A DNA stretch of 64,000 nt from positions 58,610,674-58,674,673 of the forward strand of contig NC_135375.1 of assembly GCF_049243985.1 (NCBI RefSeq). Reading direction: 5' to 3'. The first letter of the stretch is position 1, and each line of letters opens with the position of its first letter. Positions 36,361 to 48,360 of the stretch are shown piece by piece. The DNA is from Paroedura picta (Eukaryota; Chordata; Lepidosauria; Squamata; Gekkonidae). Made by a program: the position numbers and the translations under genes. The notes beneath the pieces were generated by a model that worked only from the letters and a program-made list of their open reading frames with translations, searched no databases and had not been told where the DNA came from.

Positions 36361-37711
36361 TAGCAAAGTAAGAAGCCAGGTCAGGAGTGACTGAATGCTC
36401 TGTCATGGCAGCCAGGCAAGGAGTGGATCCCAGAGTACTCCACTGGTGTGGCTGGGCTTGCAGCCTCTCCCTGCTTTCATAACTGCTGTGGCAAGGCCCA
36501 CAGCCTCCCCATATTTTCACTGCCACCAGTGAGCATGGAGCCTCTCTCAGTGTGGTACAATGGCAGCTAGACACTAAGCCAATCCTGGGGTCCACTGCTG
36601 TGGCAGCTGGACCTGTAACTGTTCCTGGGGTCCTCTGCCATGGCTGCTGGGCCTATATTTGAAACTTATGGATACCAGAATTGCTGGTTCCATTGGTGAC
36701 AATATTTTTTCTGCAAACCTGAAGACTACCCGAAGTTTACAGAAAAATATGTTTCACCTCCATATGTCCCTGATATGTGGATATACCTATTAGCAGATGC
36801 AGGCAGGTGGTTATTAGAATATAAAAGTAGCCATGTGAGGCCCCCATCTGAAGACAGCTAAAATCACGGATCAAAGCCACATGGAGCTAAATAGACCTTT
36901 TAGCAGAAAAGTGTGGGGTTTAAATCCCTCCCCCCATACCTCATGGAGCCTGCCTGGTCAGAAGCTATACTGGTCTCAATGTTGGCAGCACAGCAGGTTG
37001 CATCCAGGAGATGCAAGCTGCATCCAGGAGATGCAATATGGTAAAAGTGGAACTGTGCTTGACCTCGCAGTAGTGGTGTGACAGCCTGGCAGTTACACAG
37101 TAGCCAGGGAGCTGTGCTGGGCCTTGAAAGAGGTGCAACAGCCCTGGAACTGCTGTGTTCCTTGCAGTGGTGGTGCAGCAGCTTGGGAGCTGCAGCAGAT
37201 GTGGTGAATGTGATTCTACCTTCTGTGAGTACTTACCACCTGTCTGCTGGAAGGTAGGTGGGAAGAACAGCAAGAGGGGGTTAACAGGGGAAGGGCATTG
37301 GGACACTGGAGTGCCAAGGCTGGGAGAGCAACAAGGGTTGGGTAGACTGATAAAGAAAAGTTTGGGGTGCAAAAGAGATGGGGATTGATTGGCAGGTAAG
37401 GGGAATGGAAGGAAGTTTTGAAATGGGGGGTATGGGAGAAAGGGGGGGAAATAGGGTTAGGTTAAGGAAAGGGAGAGATAGATTGATGGAAGGGAAGGGG
37501 GAAGAAGGGAAGGGGGAAGAAGAGATGGGTTTGGTTGACAAATAAAGGGAGGGAGTGAAAGAGAAGGAAGATAGAAAAGGAGAGAAAGTGAAGGAAGGGA
37601 GGGTGAAGGGATGTACTCTCTCTGCAAGTTTATTGTGGGCTCCTCCTTGTATGTTTGAATACTTGAAGGTTTCCCCCAGAAATTAGCCTCCTGCTAAACA
37701 GTATTCTAGCA

Positions 37712-38056
37712 CAGCGGTCCCCAACCTTCTTGTAGTCGGGGACCGCCTCCGAGGGTGGGAGAGAGCCGGCGGCCCGGCCACAGCAGCTGCATGTAAACGC
37801 GCACGAGCAGTTGCCGCACATGCATGTTTTTGCCACTAGGTGGCGCTAACGTGCATGCGCAGAACAGCCACACGTGCGCGTTTTCACCAGCAGGAGGCGC
37901 AAACACGCATGCGCGGTGGCTCAGCGCGTTTGCATTGCTGGCGTGCCAGCATCCGCGCCTGCCTCTTTCCCCCCTCTCGCTGCGGGGGGGGGGGGAGGCA
38001 GGTGCGTCCACTGGCGGCCTGGTACCGGGCCGTGGACCGGGGGTTGAAGACCCCTG
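37712..38056. mobile_element. Non-autonomous hAT element B with perfect 8-bp TSD
   Basis: Starts CAGCGGTCCCCAACC and ends GGGTTGAAGACCCCTG; TTCTAGCA is found on both sides (37704-37711, 38057-38064). The GC-rich interior has repeated GCATGCGC-type words and no transposase. Confidence 0.9.
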
Positions 38057-40247
38057 TTCTAGCAGATGAAAAAGTATATAAAGATACAAAACAGAAGTAC
38101 TATAAGCATGAGACGTAGAGGAGTCACAAGAAGATAGGGTGCTTTTGGGCATAATCTATGGAATTACATAATGCTGAGTGATGCTGTGATATCACTTCCT
38201 AACTGGAATTGACATTATGGCATTGCAGTGATGCTCTAGGAAGCCCCCCCCCCAATACTCTAGCTAGATTGTTGTGTTGATGTGTGGTATAACTTCTGAT
38301 TATGCAATATCACCTGACTGTATTTCTCCCATTGCTGCTGTTCTATAGCTGCAGACACAGTACTTCTACAGGGAAAGTGATCAGGTCAGGAATACATCCA
38401 GAATACATAATATTTGTTTTCTTACAGCAGTTGGAAATATATCAGGATTTACTGGAGAATACAAATAAAAAACAGTACCCCATAGAACTTCTGCTGAACA
38501 TCCCCCATCCTCCTTGTCAAAAAGGATGAGCCAGCCCTTGCCATTCATTGGATGACATCTTTGAGGCCCTCTCCCCATGAGTTTTCGAGGCCTAAACAAA
38601 GGGCACACATGGATGCATGTTAGACCCAATAACAATTTTAGGACTTGTTCTTCAGTTCCACTACCAAAGCTATTTAATAATAATTCTTCCAGTTATAGAT
38701 AGAAACTTAGTGGCCTTCCTCCTGCCCCTATTTAATGTCTGGGCATTTTCAGGTCTCAGCACCTTAGAAGTGAAAGCAGAATCTTCCCCCAGAGAAAGGG
38801 TACAGCTAGCTAATACTTCACTGTTCCTGGAAGAAACTGTGTTCTGTTTCATTAATATGCACTGTGTTATAATAAGTTATTTCCGTGAGATGGCTTAAGC
38901 TGATTTATGTAATACTGTTTGGTGACTTTCATCATGCCTTCTTAATGGATTGTACCAAGTCTCCCATGAGCAAACTTGTTACTGTCCAGAGAACTACCAG
39001 AATTGGAAAGAACAGTGCCTAGATTTGATCCCTTCAGGGTTGGATCCAAAGGTCTTCTCCCAGCACTTAGTCTTGCAGAATGACATTAGCTGGGGGGGGG
39101 GGGGGGGCTAGCAATTTATGCTTATCCTTCCTCCCATCATGGATCTGCATTTCACTATCAGGCCATTTGTGAGGGTTATATAACACTCAGAAGCAGAACT
39201 TGGTGGCCTTTATTGCAAGAGTTTAGACAAGAAAGTCCTGTTCTGTGTGATCTGCTCTACTTAAAGTTCTTTTGCTCTTAAGTATCCAACTTCAAGTCCT
39301 AAAGAGACTGATCAGGGCTTACACTTATAAAAATGTACTCTACAAATGTACATTTTCATTTAAGAAATGACACAAAGGGAATGATCTTGCACTTTCATAG
39401 GTTAATAAAGTTAGTGTTTTGTCTGCCTTTAAAGAATACCCCCAGAGTCCTTGAAAGGTATATGTGAATATTTACAACTGAAGACTGTGTCAAAAGTTCT
39501 TGTTTCCTACATACAAATACTTTTAGTACTCAGAGGTTATCTGAAGTGTACTGTCACTAAGGTATGACAATATTTTTCTGTCACAAGCACATTTGAATAG
39601 CCATTGCACATTTGGACTTCTTCACTGACAGCTGAAAAAGTACATCTGTTGTATTTCAGATGGTATGATATACATCTGTGTTTCCCCACACTATCTCCAT
39701 GCAGGATAAAGAGCAACATTTGAAGTGCCCGAAGCTCTTTTCTATATAAACTATTTTAGTAAAGATTCCCCCTTATTTTAAGAAAGTCATGATAACTTGT
39801 AAAACTAATGTATAGGTTGGGACATATATATTTCTGTGACATCCAGAGTATCCTCAAGCAGATATTTCAGTGTGCGTCTGCTACTGGCATGCAGCCACCC
39901 ACCCACCCACACAGTTTAAGTCAAAGTCAATGAAGTTTGTTTTACTCTTTTGAAATAACTGGGCTGATAAAACAGAATGGGCATCTTTCCTGAAACAGAT
40001 AGGAATTGTTGTCTTACATTTTACATCTGTGCTGCTCTGCCTGCCTGCACAACATCATGGTCTGCAGTCCTGTATTGATAAAGTAGCAGGAAGGACTCTT
40101 TGTGAGCATTTACTGTTGCTCTGTTGAAACAAGTATTCAGAACACAGATTTTATTATTTAAAAAGTACTTTAAAGTTATTTGTATGTTGCATGATAGATA
40201 ATCTTTAAATAACATAGCATATATGTTAATTTTGTTTTCTTCTGCAG

Positions 40248-40413
40248 ATGGGCTTTCTGCAGATAAATGAGGACTTCATATTTATTGAACCACTCAATCA
40301 TACTGTAGCTGTGACGGGTCATGCACATCGTGTATACAGACGTAAAAGGTCCATACACGAAAGAGTAATTGAAAAGCCAACTTCTCACAGTCAGCACTGT
40401 GCTGTTCTTACTG
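40248..40413 (+). CDS. ADAMTS19: ADAMTS19 coding exon 3 (C-terminal prodomain)
   Basis: Encodes residues 230-284 plus one base of codon 285. It begins MGFLQINEDFIFIEPLN after the acceptor TTCTGCAG and ends ACTG/GTAATG. It holds an N-glycosylation sequon (NHT, residues 246-248), a basic convertase-type site RRKR at residues 260-263 and a lone Cys (QHC, about residue 280) in the linker to the catalytic domain, which may serve as the prodomain cysteine. The 16.5-kb intron before it is the largest complete intron in the window. Confidence 0.93.
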
Positions 40414-41556
40414 GTAATGTAATATCTACCAACATTTTTAAAATCAGTATAAGAATAAAGTTACATTCCCCCCCCTTTTTTTTTTGTTCCCTGAGTTCTC
40501 TTACTTAAAAGGCCAGCACCAAATCCTATGTAAATTAACTTTATTGGTTTCATTGTCTATAGAAAAAACTGTTCTCTTAAACACACTTTTAAAAAATGTC
40601 AGTGAAATAAATGGAACTTATTTCTTGGTACCAGGCTCTGATAACTTCAGTCCCTGTTTTAAAATAATAGCCAAATACTGCTTTTCTTGGAAATAAATTT
40701 AATTGGATAGAAAACCTTTCAGGTAAATGTGTTTAAAATTGAATTCCTACTAGGTCCCCAAAATTAGGTTCCCTAATGCTGTGGGGACCATGATCAGGTA
40801 TGGCCTATGTATAACTAGCTGGATTCTGCAGGAATTTCTGAAGCCTAATGAGAACCCTAAAACACCTACAAGGGAATAAGCATCACTGAAAACAGCAAAG
40901 CCTATTTCTGAGTAATCATAGGATGGTGCTATAGAGTTTCCTTTTCTTTCCTTGAATTTTCATAAGTGGCAGCTATGGCCTGTCTATGAAACCTCAGTGT
41001 AAACAATTACTTTTTATACCCATTTATTTTTTTAACAAAAGCAAATGGTATTTGTCCATTTTTCAGTGTCTTTAAGTCACAATAATATGTAACATATTTG
41101 AGGTTTCATTACTGTTTTTAAGCCTCCCACATACAGAATCGTTCTTATTTTCTCTCTTATCTGTGTGGTCTGTGTTGTACTTATTTCGTATGCGATGCAC
41201 TTAAAGAGGCTCTTAAGTTTTCAAGGATTCATACTGAGAGACCATAGGGAAGCAAAGCAATTTTAAAAAGAGAGTGTTGCTGGAACTAGTAATCTCTTGA
41301 AATGGAAGAAGCCTATTAAATGTGACAGATGTATACATAGTAGTCTTTTTGTTGTAAATTAAAAATCACAAAAACTACAAAGTAATCCAGATGTACCAAC
41401 ATTAAATGACCTTCAGAACTCATAGAGTGAAAGTATTTTTTCTAACATTTTATCATACTTTAAGAAAGGTAAACCTATATTTTTGACAACAAATTTAATT
41501 GTTGTTTTAAAGTTTGCAAGAGTAATGGCATTGAACAATGGAAAATATTCCTTCTT

Positions 41557-41558
<2 letters not shown>

Positions 41559-41598
<40 letters not shown>
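41559..41598. repeat. (CA)n microsatellite
   Basis: Twenty CA units directly upstream of a truncated SINE. Confidence 0.97.
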
Positions 41599-41599
<1 letters not shown>

Positions 41600-41602
<3 letters not shown>

Positions 41603-41795
41603 AGCCTCTGGTGGCACAGAGTGGTAAGGCAGCAGACATGCAGTGTAAAGCTCTGCCCATGAGGCTGGGAGTTCAATCCCAGCAGTTGGCTCAAGGTTGA
41701 CTCAGCCTTCCATCCTTCCGAGGTCGGTAAAATGAGTACCCAGCTTGCTGAGGGACTGGGGAATGACTGGGGAAGGCACTGGCACAACCTGGGCA
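41600..41795 (+). mobile_element. Sauria-type SINE, 3'-truncated
   Basis: GAGCCTCTGGTGGCACAGAG head, GTTCAATCCCAGC B-box region, and 'ccttccgaggtcggtaaaat' body as in the copy at 3563, but it stops at 'gaaggcactggca' and joins a CR1 fragment. Confidence 0.8.
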
Positions 41796-41940
41796 CTGCA
41801 TTTGTTTTGATACAGTCCAAATCCCATTTGCCTTTTTAGCCATGGAATCACTCTGCTGACTCATGATCAGTGTATGGTCTACTAAGACCCCTAGATGCTT
41901 TTCACAGAAACTACTGCCAAGACAAATCTACTTTCATGTA
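41796..41940 (-). mobile_element. CR1 LINE fragment
   Basis: The block 'cccatttgcctttttagcca' to 'actactgccaagacaaat' also occurs in the larger CR1 at 45080-45200 in the same orientation. Confidence 0.75.
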
Positions 41941-43253
41941 TTAAGGTATCTAATGATATGTATAGCATGACAACCATGCCCACTTCCCTCCTTCAGAAGC
42001 AGAATTTTCCCTCCACTTTTCTTTCCCTTTCTGACTGAGTAGCCCTTTTTATCTAGCTTCTTCTTCTTTGAAGAGGCTGTTCCACCATGTTGCAGTATGA
42101 TATTATGCTGCTGGCTCAGCCCAGGAACCTGAGGGAAGGGACAAGATTTCCCCTTTAATTTAAACTTCTGAAATGGCATGCAAATTTTTTTTTTAATCCA
42201 AATATAACAAAATATTTTATTCAATGTAGAGGAGAAAAGGTCAAGCAAAATCATGGGTACAGTGCCTGCAAGTAAATCAATAATGAATTCTGAAGTAAAT
42301 TGGTATAGGCACAGATAACAGTTCATATATTTCAAATAACTGAGAGTTCTTTAAACTTTTCATACAAGTCTTAGAATCTTTAAAAATAGAGGCATTTGTT
42401 TCAGTGTTTACTAAACTCTCTAGTATACTTTCTTGATCTTACCTGGCTCTTTTGACTTCTAGAAGGCAGGGATACACTATCCAGTTTCCCAAATACTTCA
42501 CTAAACACACCAGCACACTTTCTTGAGTTTTACTGACTCTTCAGATTTCAGAAGGCAGTTTCTAAACAGACCAGACCAGAGATCACTCACCTCTTTGTTG
42601 ATTGAGAATTTCTTCTCTCACTAGAAAATCTGTCCCATTTCCTGGCCCAATCTACAGGGGTCACCAATCTACTGACTCCTCCTGCTAATCTTCCCAGTTC
42701 TTGATCCCTGTTAAACTGTTCCAAGTCAAGACTAAACCTGTCAACACCCAACTCTTCTCAGTCAGGGCTAGACTTAAAGTGAGTTCTCTTCAGTACTCAG
42801 TTCAGAAGTCTTTCTGCTTAACTGATGCTAACCAATCAAATTTCATTGAGCAGCCTATCACTCAAGCTCTCTGGCTCTGTGAGGCATTAACTCTTCACAC
42901 TGCATATTTATACAGCACTTCTGAGCTTTTACAGAGCAGTCTGTCACATATAACATTGAAAAAGGAGAGTCTACCAGAAAGCACACTTGCAAACTCTAAG
43001 GTAAATAGACAAATAGCCACTAAAATGTAAAGCAATGCTGATGATGGCTTTTCTTTAAATGAAATATTGACTAGAATGAGATGATATTTCAGTTATGCAA
43101 ACAGATTGTATCAGATTGCATTAGATGTATTTATTCTGCATAGTTTTTAAAAATATTTCAACTGTATGCAATGAAAATGTTGAAAAATAATGTGACCAGT
43201 ATCCATCTGATAAAAATGAGTATATGTAATTTTGTGTTGCTTTTCTGTTGCAG

Positions 43254-43426
43254 AGAAAAGAAAATCTAAGGGTCAAAAAGGAACAGAAGGTGGACGAGGA
43301 AAAAGATATTCCTATAAATTACCTCAGGAATTTAATGTGGAAACTGTAGTGATTGCAGATCCAGCTATGGTTTCTTATCATGGAGCAGATGCTGCCAGAA
43401 GGTTTATTCTAACGATTCTAAATATG
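43254..43426 (+). CDS. ADAMTS19: ADAMTS19 coding exon 4 (furin site, start of protease domain)
   Basis: Encodes residue 285 (split) to 342. A Lys/Arg-rich linker leads to RGKR (residues 299-302), the expected furin-type cleavage site that frees the mature enzyme. The metalloprotease domain then starts YSYKLPQEFNVETVVIAD and continues through SYHGADAARRFILTILNM. The acceptor is TTGCAG at 43253; the donor is ATG/GTAGGG. The sequence after the cleavage site is much better conserved than the linker before it. Confidence 0.94.
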
Positions 43427-43875
43427 GTAGGGAACTTTGGAACTTTTCAAAAAGAAAATATATAATAAATTGTTTTATTCTGAAAATGAGTGGTTTATAG
43501 AATCAGGCCAGATTATGACCAAATTCTGTGAGCCATCAGAAAATAGATCATCCAAAGACTGGAGTATGTTGATGGCACAGATATCCAACATCAGCTCTAT
43601 TACCGGTTCAGAACTAGCCTTTTTTGCCCAGAGCAGTCACTTTCAACTAGATTACTAGCTGTGAGCCAAAAGATTTAACAGTTCCTATAGCCACACTGGC
43701 CTTCTTACATTAATGTACAAGTGGGAGATTCATGAGAGGGGGAATCATTCTTACCTCCTCCCCTGCTCTGCCTATCTGTCCATCCACTAGTCACCCCATC
43801 CCTCTTCCTGCTGATCTACAGAGGCAGTAGGAGTGAGGCAGTAGGAATGAGGAATGACAGTGGTTCCTGCTTCCC

Positions 43876-44017
43876 CCTTCCCTTCCCTTCCCTTCCCTTC
43901 CCTTCCCTTCCCTTCCCTTCCCTTCCCTTCCCTTCCCTTCCCTTCCCTTCCCTTCCCTTCCCTTCCCTTCCCTTCCCTTCCCTTCCCTTCCCTTCCCTTC
44001 CCTTCCCTTCCCTTCCT
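43876..44017. repeat. (TTCCC)n pentanucleotide microsatellite
   Basis: About 28 uninterrupted CCTTC units, 142 bp. The long frames of SLPFP or GREGK type across it are artefacts of the repeat. Confidence 0.98.
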
Positions 44018-44864
44018 ACCTGCAGTGCTGCCACACCTTCCTATCTAGCTCATGCAGCAGTGATGGCTCTCCATTGTCCTTCATCTGCTTGGGGGACTTC
44101 CTCCTCTGTTTTGGACGATTTCACTTTTCTTTCATTTTTTAGAATTTTTCTGAGGGTGAGGCAGTGGTGACTGGCATCACCTTGGCAGCAGTGGCTTCTA
44201 CACCTCTGCCCTGCTTGCTGAGAAGAGGCAGTAAGGCTGCCATTAGTGGTGAACTCTCCAGCAACTCCGGTCAGCTAGCTCCTCTCCTCCCCCTCTTCCT
44301 ATGTACAGTTAGTTTTTGTTGTCTGTGCTTAAATCACCATTTCTTTGGGGATTTTTCTGCAAGTAGGGGTGGGCTCCTAGATCTCATAGAATCATAAAGT
44401 TGGAAGGGACCTCATGGGTCATCTAGTCCAACCATCCTGCACTATGCAGGACTCACATCCCTATCGCTCATCTACTGTAACCTGCCACCTCCTTGAACCT
44501 TCACAGAATCAGCCTCTCAGTCAGATGGCTATCTAGCCTCTACTTAAAAATTTCCGAAGATGGAGAACCTACCATCTCCCAAGGAAGCCTGTTCCACTGA
44601 GAAACCATTCTAACTATCAGGAACTTCTTCCGGATGTTTGGATGGAATTTCTTTTGAATTAATTTCATCCCATTGGTTCTGATCCATCCCTCTGGGGCAA
44701 GAGAGAACAACTCTGATCCATCCTCTATATGGCAGCATTTAAATACTTGAATATGGTTATCAGATCCCTTCTCAGTTGTCTCTTCTCTAGACTAAACAAA
44801 CCAAGCTGCCCCAACCTTTTCTCTTTCTTGATCTCCAAACCCCTCACCATCATTGTTGCCTTCC

Positions 44865-45018
44865 GCTGGACACTATCCAGTTTGTCTACATCCCTCTTCA
44901 ACTGTGTGGTGCCCAAAAGTGAACATAGAACTCCAAGTGAGGCTGGACACTATCGAGTTTGTCTACATCCCTCTTCAACTATGTGGTGCCCAAAAGTGAA
45001 CATAGAACTCCAAGTGAG
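44865..45018. repeat. 77-bp tandem duplication inside CR1
   Basis: GCTGGACACTATCCAGTTTG restarts at 44942 as GCTGGACACTATCGAGTTTG. The two 77-bp copies differ at only a couple of positions, so the duplication postdates the CR1 insertion. Confidence 0.9.
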
Positions 45019-45301
45019 GCCGAACCAGAGCAGAGCAAAGCAGTACCATCGCCTCCCGTGATCTGGACACGGTAGTCCATTTGATACAGCCCAAAATCCC
45101 ATTTGCCTTTTTAGCCACCGAGTCACATTGATGACTCATGTTCAATGCATGGTCTACTAAGACTCCTAGATCCTTTTCACACATACTACTGCCAAGACAA
45201 GTGTCTCCCATTCTATATTGGTATATTTGGTTTTTCTACCTAAATGCAGAACTTTACATGTGTAGCTATTGAATTTCATTTTATTCAGTTTAACCCACTT
45301 A

Positions 45302-45473
45302 TCATAGAATAATACAGTTGGAAGGGACCTCATGGGTCATCTAGTCCAACCCCCTGCACTATGCAGGACACTCACATCACTATCGCTCATCTACTGTAAC
45401 CTGCCACCCCTTTGCCTTCGCAGAATCAGCCTCTCCCTCAGATGGCTATCTAGCCTCTCTTTAAAAATTTCCA
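45302..45473 (-). mobile_element. CR1 3' tail nested in older CR1
   Basis: Repeats the terminal CR1 segment found at 44390-44560 ('gttggaagggacctcatggg', 'gatggctatctagcctct') and breaks the outer copy between 'taacccactt' and 'ccaagatcatcctg'. Confidence 0.75.
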
Positions 45474-46439
45474 AGATCATCCTGTATTCTGATTTTGTCT
45501 TCTGTTGTGTTTGCTAGCCCTGTCCACCAGTTATCGATCTACCTGACAGAATTAGGATCCATACTGCATTTTGACATCTTGTCAACAAGAATATCATGTG
45601 GAACTTTATCAAAAAGGTTTACTGAAATCCAGATAAACTATGTCCACAGCATTTCTCTGATCCAGCAAGGTAGACACTTTCTTTAAAAAAAGATATAAGG
45701 GAGTGTAGAGACATTGCAGTCCATCCTTTGTGTGCCCCATAGTTTTGGTTTTTGAACTTTCTTGTGAGTAGTTCCCTGCTTATGTGCTGTTCCCTGTAGA
45801 TTTGCAAGCTTCCCATCTTCAGTTCTTGCTGTTACACCAGATTATTAATTTATGTTTTGCTCCCTCTTTGGATTTAATTTAAAGCCCAGGTGTGCAAGGG
45901 TTCAGCATTACATAAAAGATCAGATCACTTGAATATCCAGAAGAAGATACTGTATATGTACAATGATATAAAGATTTCTGTGCATATATATGAGCTTCTA
46001 ATTTAATACAAGAAAAGTTAGTTGTGTGAGCAAACAGATGGACATATAGATGGCTCTCTATTGAAAGTAAATGGGAATGTATATGGGCTAGAATTCAAAG
46101 TACCATAGAATTATTTCCATTGCCAAGGGAAATCGGCCCACGAGTAGTGGCTTCTAGTATTTCGTTACAAACTATGTTTGAAAGTGAGGAGAGTTCAAAA
46201 ATGATTGGTGAAGTTGCAAGGAAGTATCCATATTAAGAGAAAATAAAAGCTTCCACTAAATATGTTCAACCCATTGGAAATGCCCAAACTAACCTTTTGG
46301 GTCCCTGTCACTGAAACATACATCTATATATAATAGAGTACAGAATGGGAACCACTATTTTTTTAAGTGTCTTGGGGGCATCTAGACACAGGTAGTGACT
46401 TGGTGAATACAGCCAGTCATAAATACCCTCTTCTACAAA

Positions 46440-46575
46440 TTGCCTCTTCTCACTGGTAGTCTTCAAGCAGTGGCTGGACAGAGACTTTTCTTGAATGTTT
46501 TAGGCTGATCCTGCATGGAGCAGGGGGTTGGACTAGATGGCCCTTCCAACTCTATGGTTCTATGATTCTAAAATT
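46440..46575 (+). mobile_element. CR1 3' tail
   Basis: 'ttcaagcagtggctggacag', 'gggggttggactagatggcc' and the TTCTATGATTCTA end are the canonical CR1 terminus, here on the plus strand. Confidence 0.85.
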
Positions 46576-47133
46576 ATAGTGTTTCAGAGCACGGCTACAG
46601 TTTTTGGGTAGGGAAACCTTTCCCCAAACAAACTATCCTCATCATCACTCAAACTGTAACTTGCCCTGTAGGAGAAAACATACAGTTGTTACTGTGTTTC
46701 CTGAGAAGAAGTAAATAGCAGCTTTGGTTCACTGGAACTTATCATGTTCAGTTCCTGTCCAGAGCAGAGCCATGTAAGTGCAAGCATGAAGGAAAATGGG
46801 GAGAAGCGGATGGGAATGAGTTCTGGGGGGTGTCCGGAGCAAAGGTGCTTTTTCCCAAAAGAGAAAAGGGATAGAAGCTGCTGTGACAGAATAAGGAAGT
46901 TGTTACAGCAGTACTGGAGGAGGAGCAGAGAGCTTCTTTTAACTGACTGCAGATCAATGGATCACTCTCAACAGATCTTTTGTCCACCTCATCATCATTA
47001 TTATCATCATGGTGTATCAGGGATACAGAAAATGCAAAGACTACACAATTAGAAGAAAGCCTTCTCTTCATATATGTTTAGTAACTATATATTTTAGTAA
47101 TAACTTTATTAAGTGCTAACTTTTTGTTTTTAG

Positions 47134-47217
47134 GTATTTAATCTTTTCCAACACAAGAGCCTTGGAGTTCAAGTGAACCTTCGTGTGACTAAACTTGTCC
47201 TGCTTCATGAAACTCCA
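47134..47217 (+). CDS. ADAMTS19: ADAMTS19 coding exon 5 (metalloprotease domain)
   Basis: Exactly 28 codons (residues 343-370), phase 0 at both ends, so skipping it would keep frame. It encodes VFNLFQHKSLGVQVNLRV and TKLVLLHETP, a helix-strand segment of the M12B catalytic fold. Acceptor TTTTTAG at 47133; donor CCA/GTAAGG. Confidence 0.94.
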
Positions 47218-47509
47218 GTAAGGAAGTATTGCATTACCATTGTCTGTGTGAGGTCATCTTATCTTAGAAGAAACAAAGCAGGCTATATGGAGACATTTCT
47301 GTGATGTTCCTTTTTGCTTTGACCTCAGGAATAGGGTACTTACTTAGTGTCCTTGCTCTTAAGTTCACATAGCACAGTGTGTGAACAGTGTTCAAAACCA
47401 CATCCATTCATTACAAGTGTGGGTGCAACTGGTATCAGGATAAGGAAGCTCATGCAACAATTCTAATTATCCAGTTCTAACTAAGAAAACTAATTGAGAG
47501 GGACTCCAC

Positions 47510-47720
47510 CTAGGGATGCCAGCTTCTGGATGGGAACTAGGGACTAACCAAAATTACATCTTATCTTCACACTACAGAGATGAGAAACTAGATGCTTTGG
47601 AGCTGGACTCTGTGGCACTGTACTGCCCTGAGGTTCCCACCCTCACACAAGCCTCAAGGAATTTCTTAACCTGGAGCTGGCAACCCTACCCCCCACCATC
47701 CCCTGCTGATGGCTAGGGTT
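47510..47720. repeat. Unclassified GTTGCCA-type repeat
   Basis: Begins GGGATGCCAGCTTCTGG and ends GGAGCTGGCAACCCTA, so its ends are imperfect inverted repeats. The interior includes 'ttggagctggactctgtggc'. Related copies at 9704, 48612 and 57405. Confidence 0.5.
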
Positions 47721-48224
47721 GACCAGGCAACTCTTATTCCACCCACAAGACACACAAAGATGGGGGTGGTAGGAAACAGATTGTTCCATTATAATTTATA
47801 CAGTAAATACACCACAGTGACAGAAGACTTATGTTTGTATGTTCCACTTAATCAACCCCCCTTTTTTCCATATGAAGCATGATAAACATTTCCTGGTTTA
47901 TGAAGCCACATGTAATGATCAGGTGATCACAAGGGGAAACAGCACACTCTCATCCATCGTTTCTATCCGCACATTTGGTGAATGCCTGCAGCTATCTGTA
48001 CCACACTTGAGAAAGAGAGCTCTGCTTTACTGCTATTTCCTTATTTCAGACAGACCTGTCTTCACTTTGAATTACATTTATTTGGCCCAGTAATGTAGCT
48101 AAACCTTGCTTTGCTACATATTTGTTCATAGGAAAAAAAACACAGTATGAAATAAAGAAATGGCTCTAAAGCGCACTGTGAATGTGCTATGTGTTCTACA
48201 AAAACATTTGGATGTTATAGAAGT

Positions 48225-48335
48225 TTTTGAATAGATGGCTTTAAAGCAGTGACTTTAAAAGCAGACTGGACAAATCCATGTAGTAAAGGGCTATTAGTGT
48301 CATTTAGCCATGCTGACTAAAGGGTACCTCCAAGT
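48225..48335 (+). mobile_element. CR1/L3-like LINE 3' fragment
   Basis: 'gcagactggacaaatccatg' and 'gctattagtgtcatttagcc' match the C-terminal coding block also seen near 2090. Confidence 0.5.
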
Positions 48336-48360
48336 TCGGAGGCAGAAAACAGCCAGCTAG

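Larger units (their letters stand above)
23694..40247 (+). other. ADAMTS19 intron 2 (16.5 kb)
   Basis: The longest complete intron here. Recognised content is listed separately: a foldback repeat near 24.4 kb, L2-like LINEs between 26.3 and 34.8 kb, a BovB tail at 32.2 kb, a CORE-SINE piece at 36.2 kb and a hAT element at 37.7 kb. Stretches 24520-26260, 32310-33420, 34790-36170 and 38060-40247 show no gene or element I can name. A 12-base inverted repeat (CTCCATTTTGAG and its complement) spans 25295-25352. A 20-base unit is duplicated near 37000-37040, and 37380-37610 is GA-rich. A G homopolymer lies near 39090. Confidence 0.8.
40414..43253 (+). other. ADAMTS19 intron 3
   Basis: A 2.8-kb intron with an AC microsatellite, a truncated tRNA SINE and a CR1 piece between 41559 and 41940. 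The remainder (40414-41550 and 41940-43253) is AT-rich with nothing recognised. Confidence 0.8.
44386..45690 (-). mobile_element. CR1 LINE 3' half, interrupted by a second CR1 tail
   Basis: The right-to-left reading includes 'gtccacagcatttctctgat' (RT region), 'cctgtattctgattttgtct' and KLDSVQRKATMMVRGLEIKK, ending in the ATTCTATGATT-type CR1 3' terminus at 44386. Bases 45302-45473 are a second CR1 3' tail lying inside it, since CR1 sequence resumes at 45474. It also contains a 77-bp tandem duplication at 44865-45018. Frames are broken. Confidence 0.85.
43427..47133 (+). other. ADAMTS19 intron 4
   Basis: A 3.7-kb intron with a TTCCC microsatellite (43876-44017), nested CR1 LINEs (44386-45690) and a CR1 tail (46440-46575). 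45690-46440 and 46575-47133 contain nothing I recognise. Confidence 0.8.

Noticed and set aside
43816-44170. SLPFP-type and GREGK-type repeat proteins
   Set aside because: Translations of the TTCCC microsatellite in different frames.
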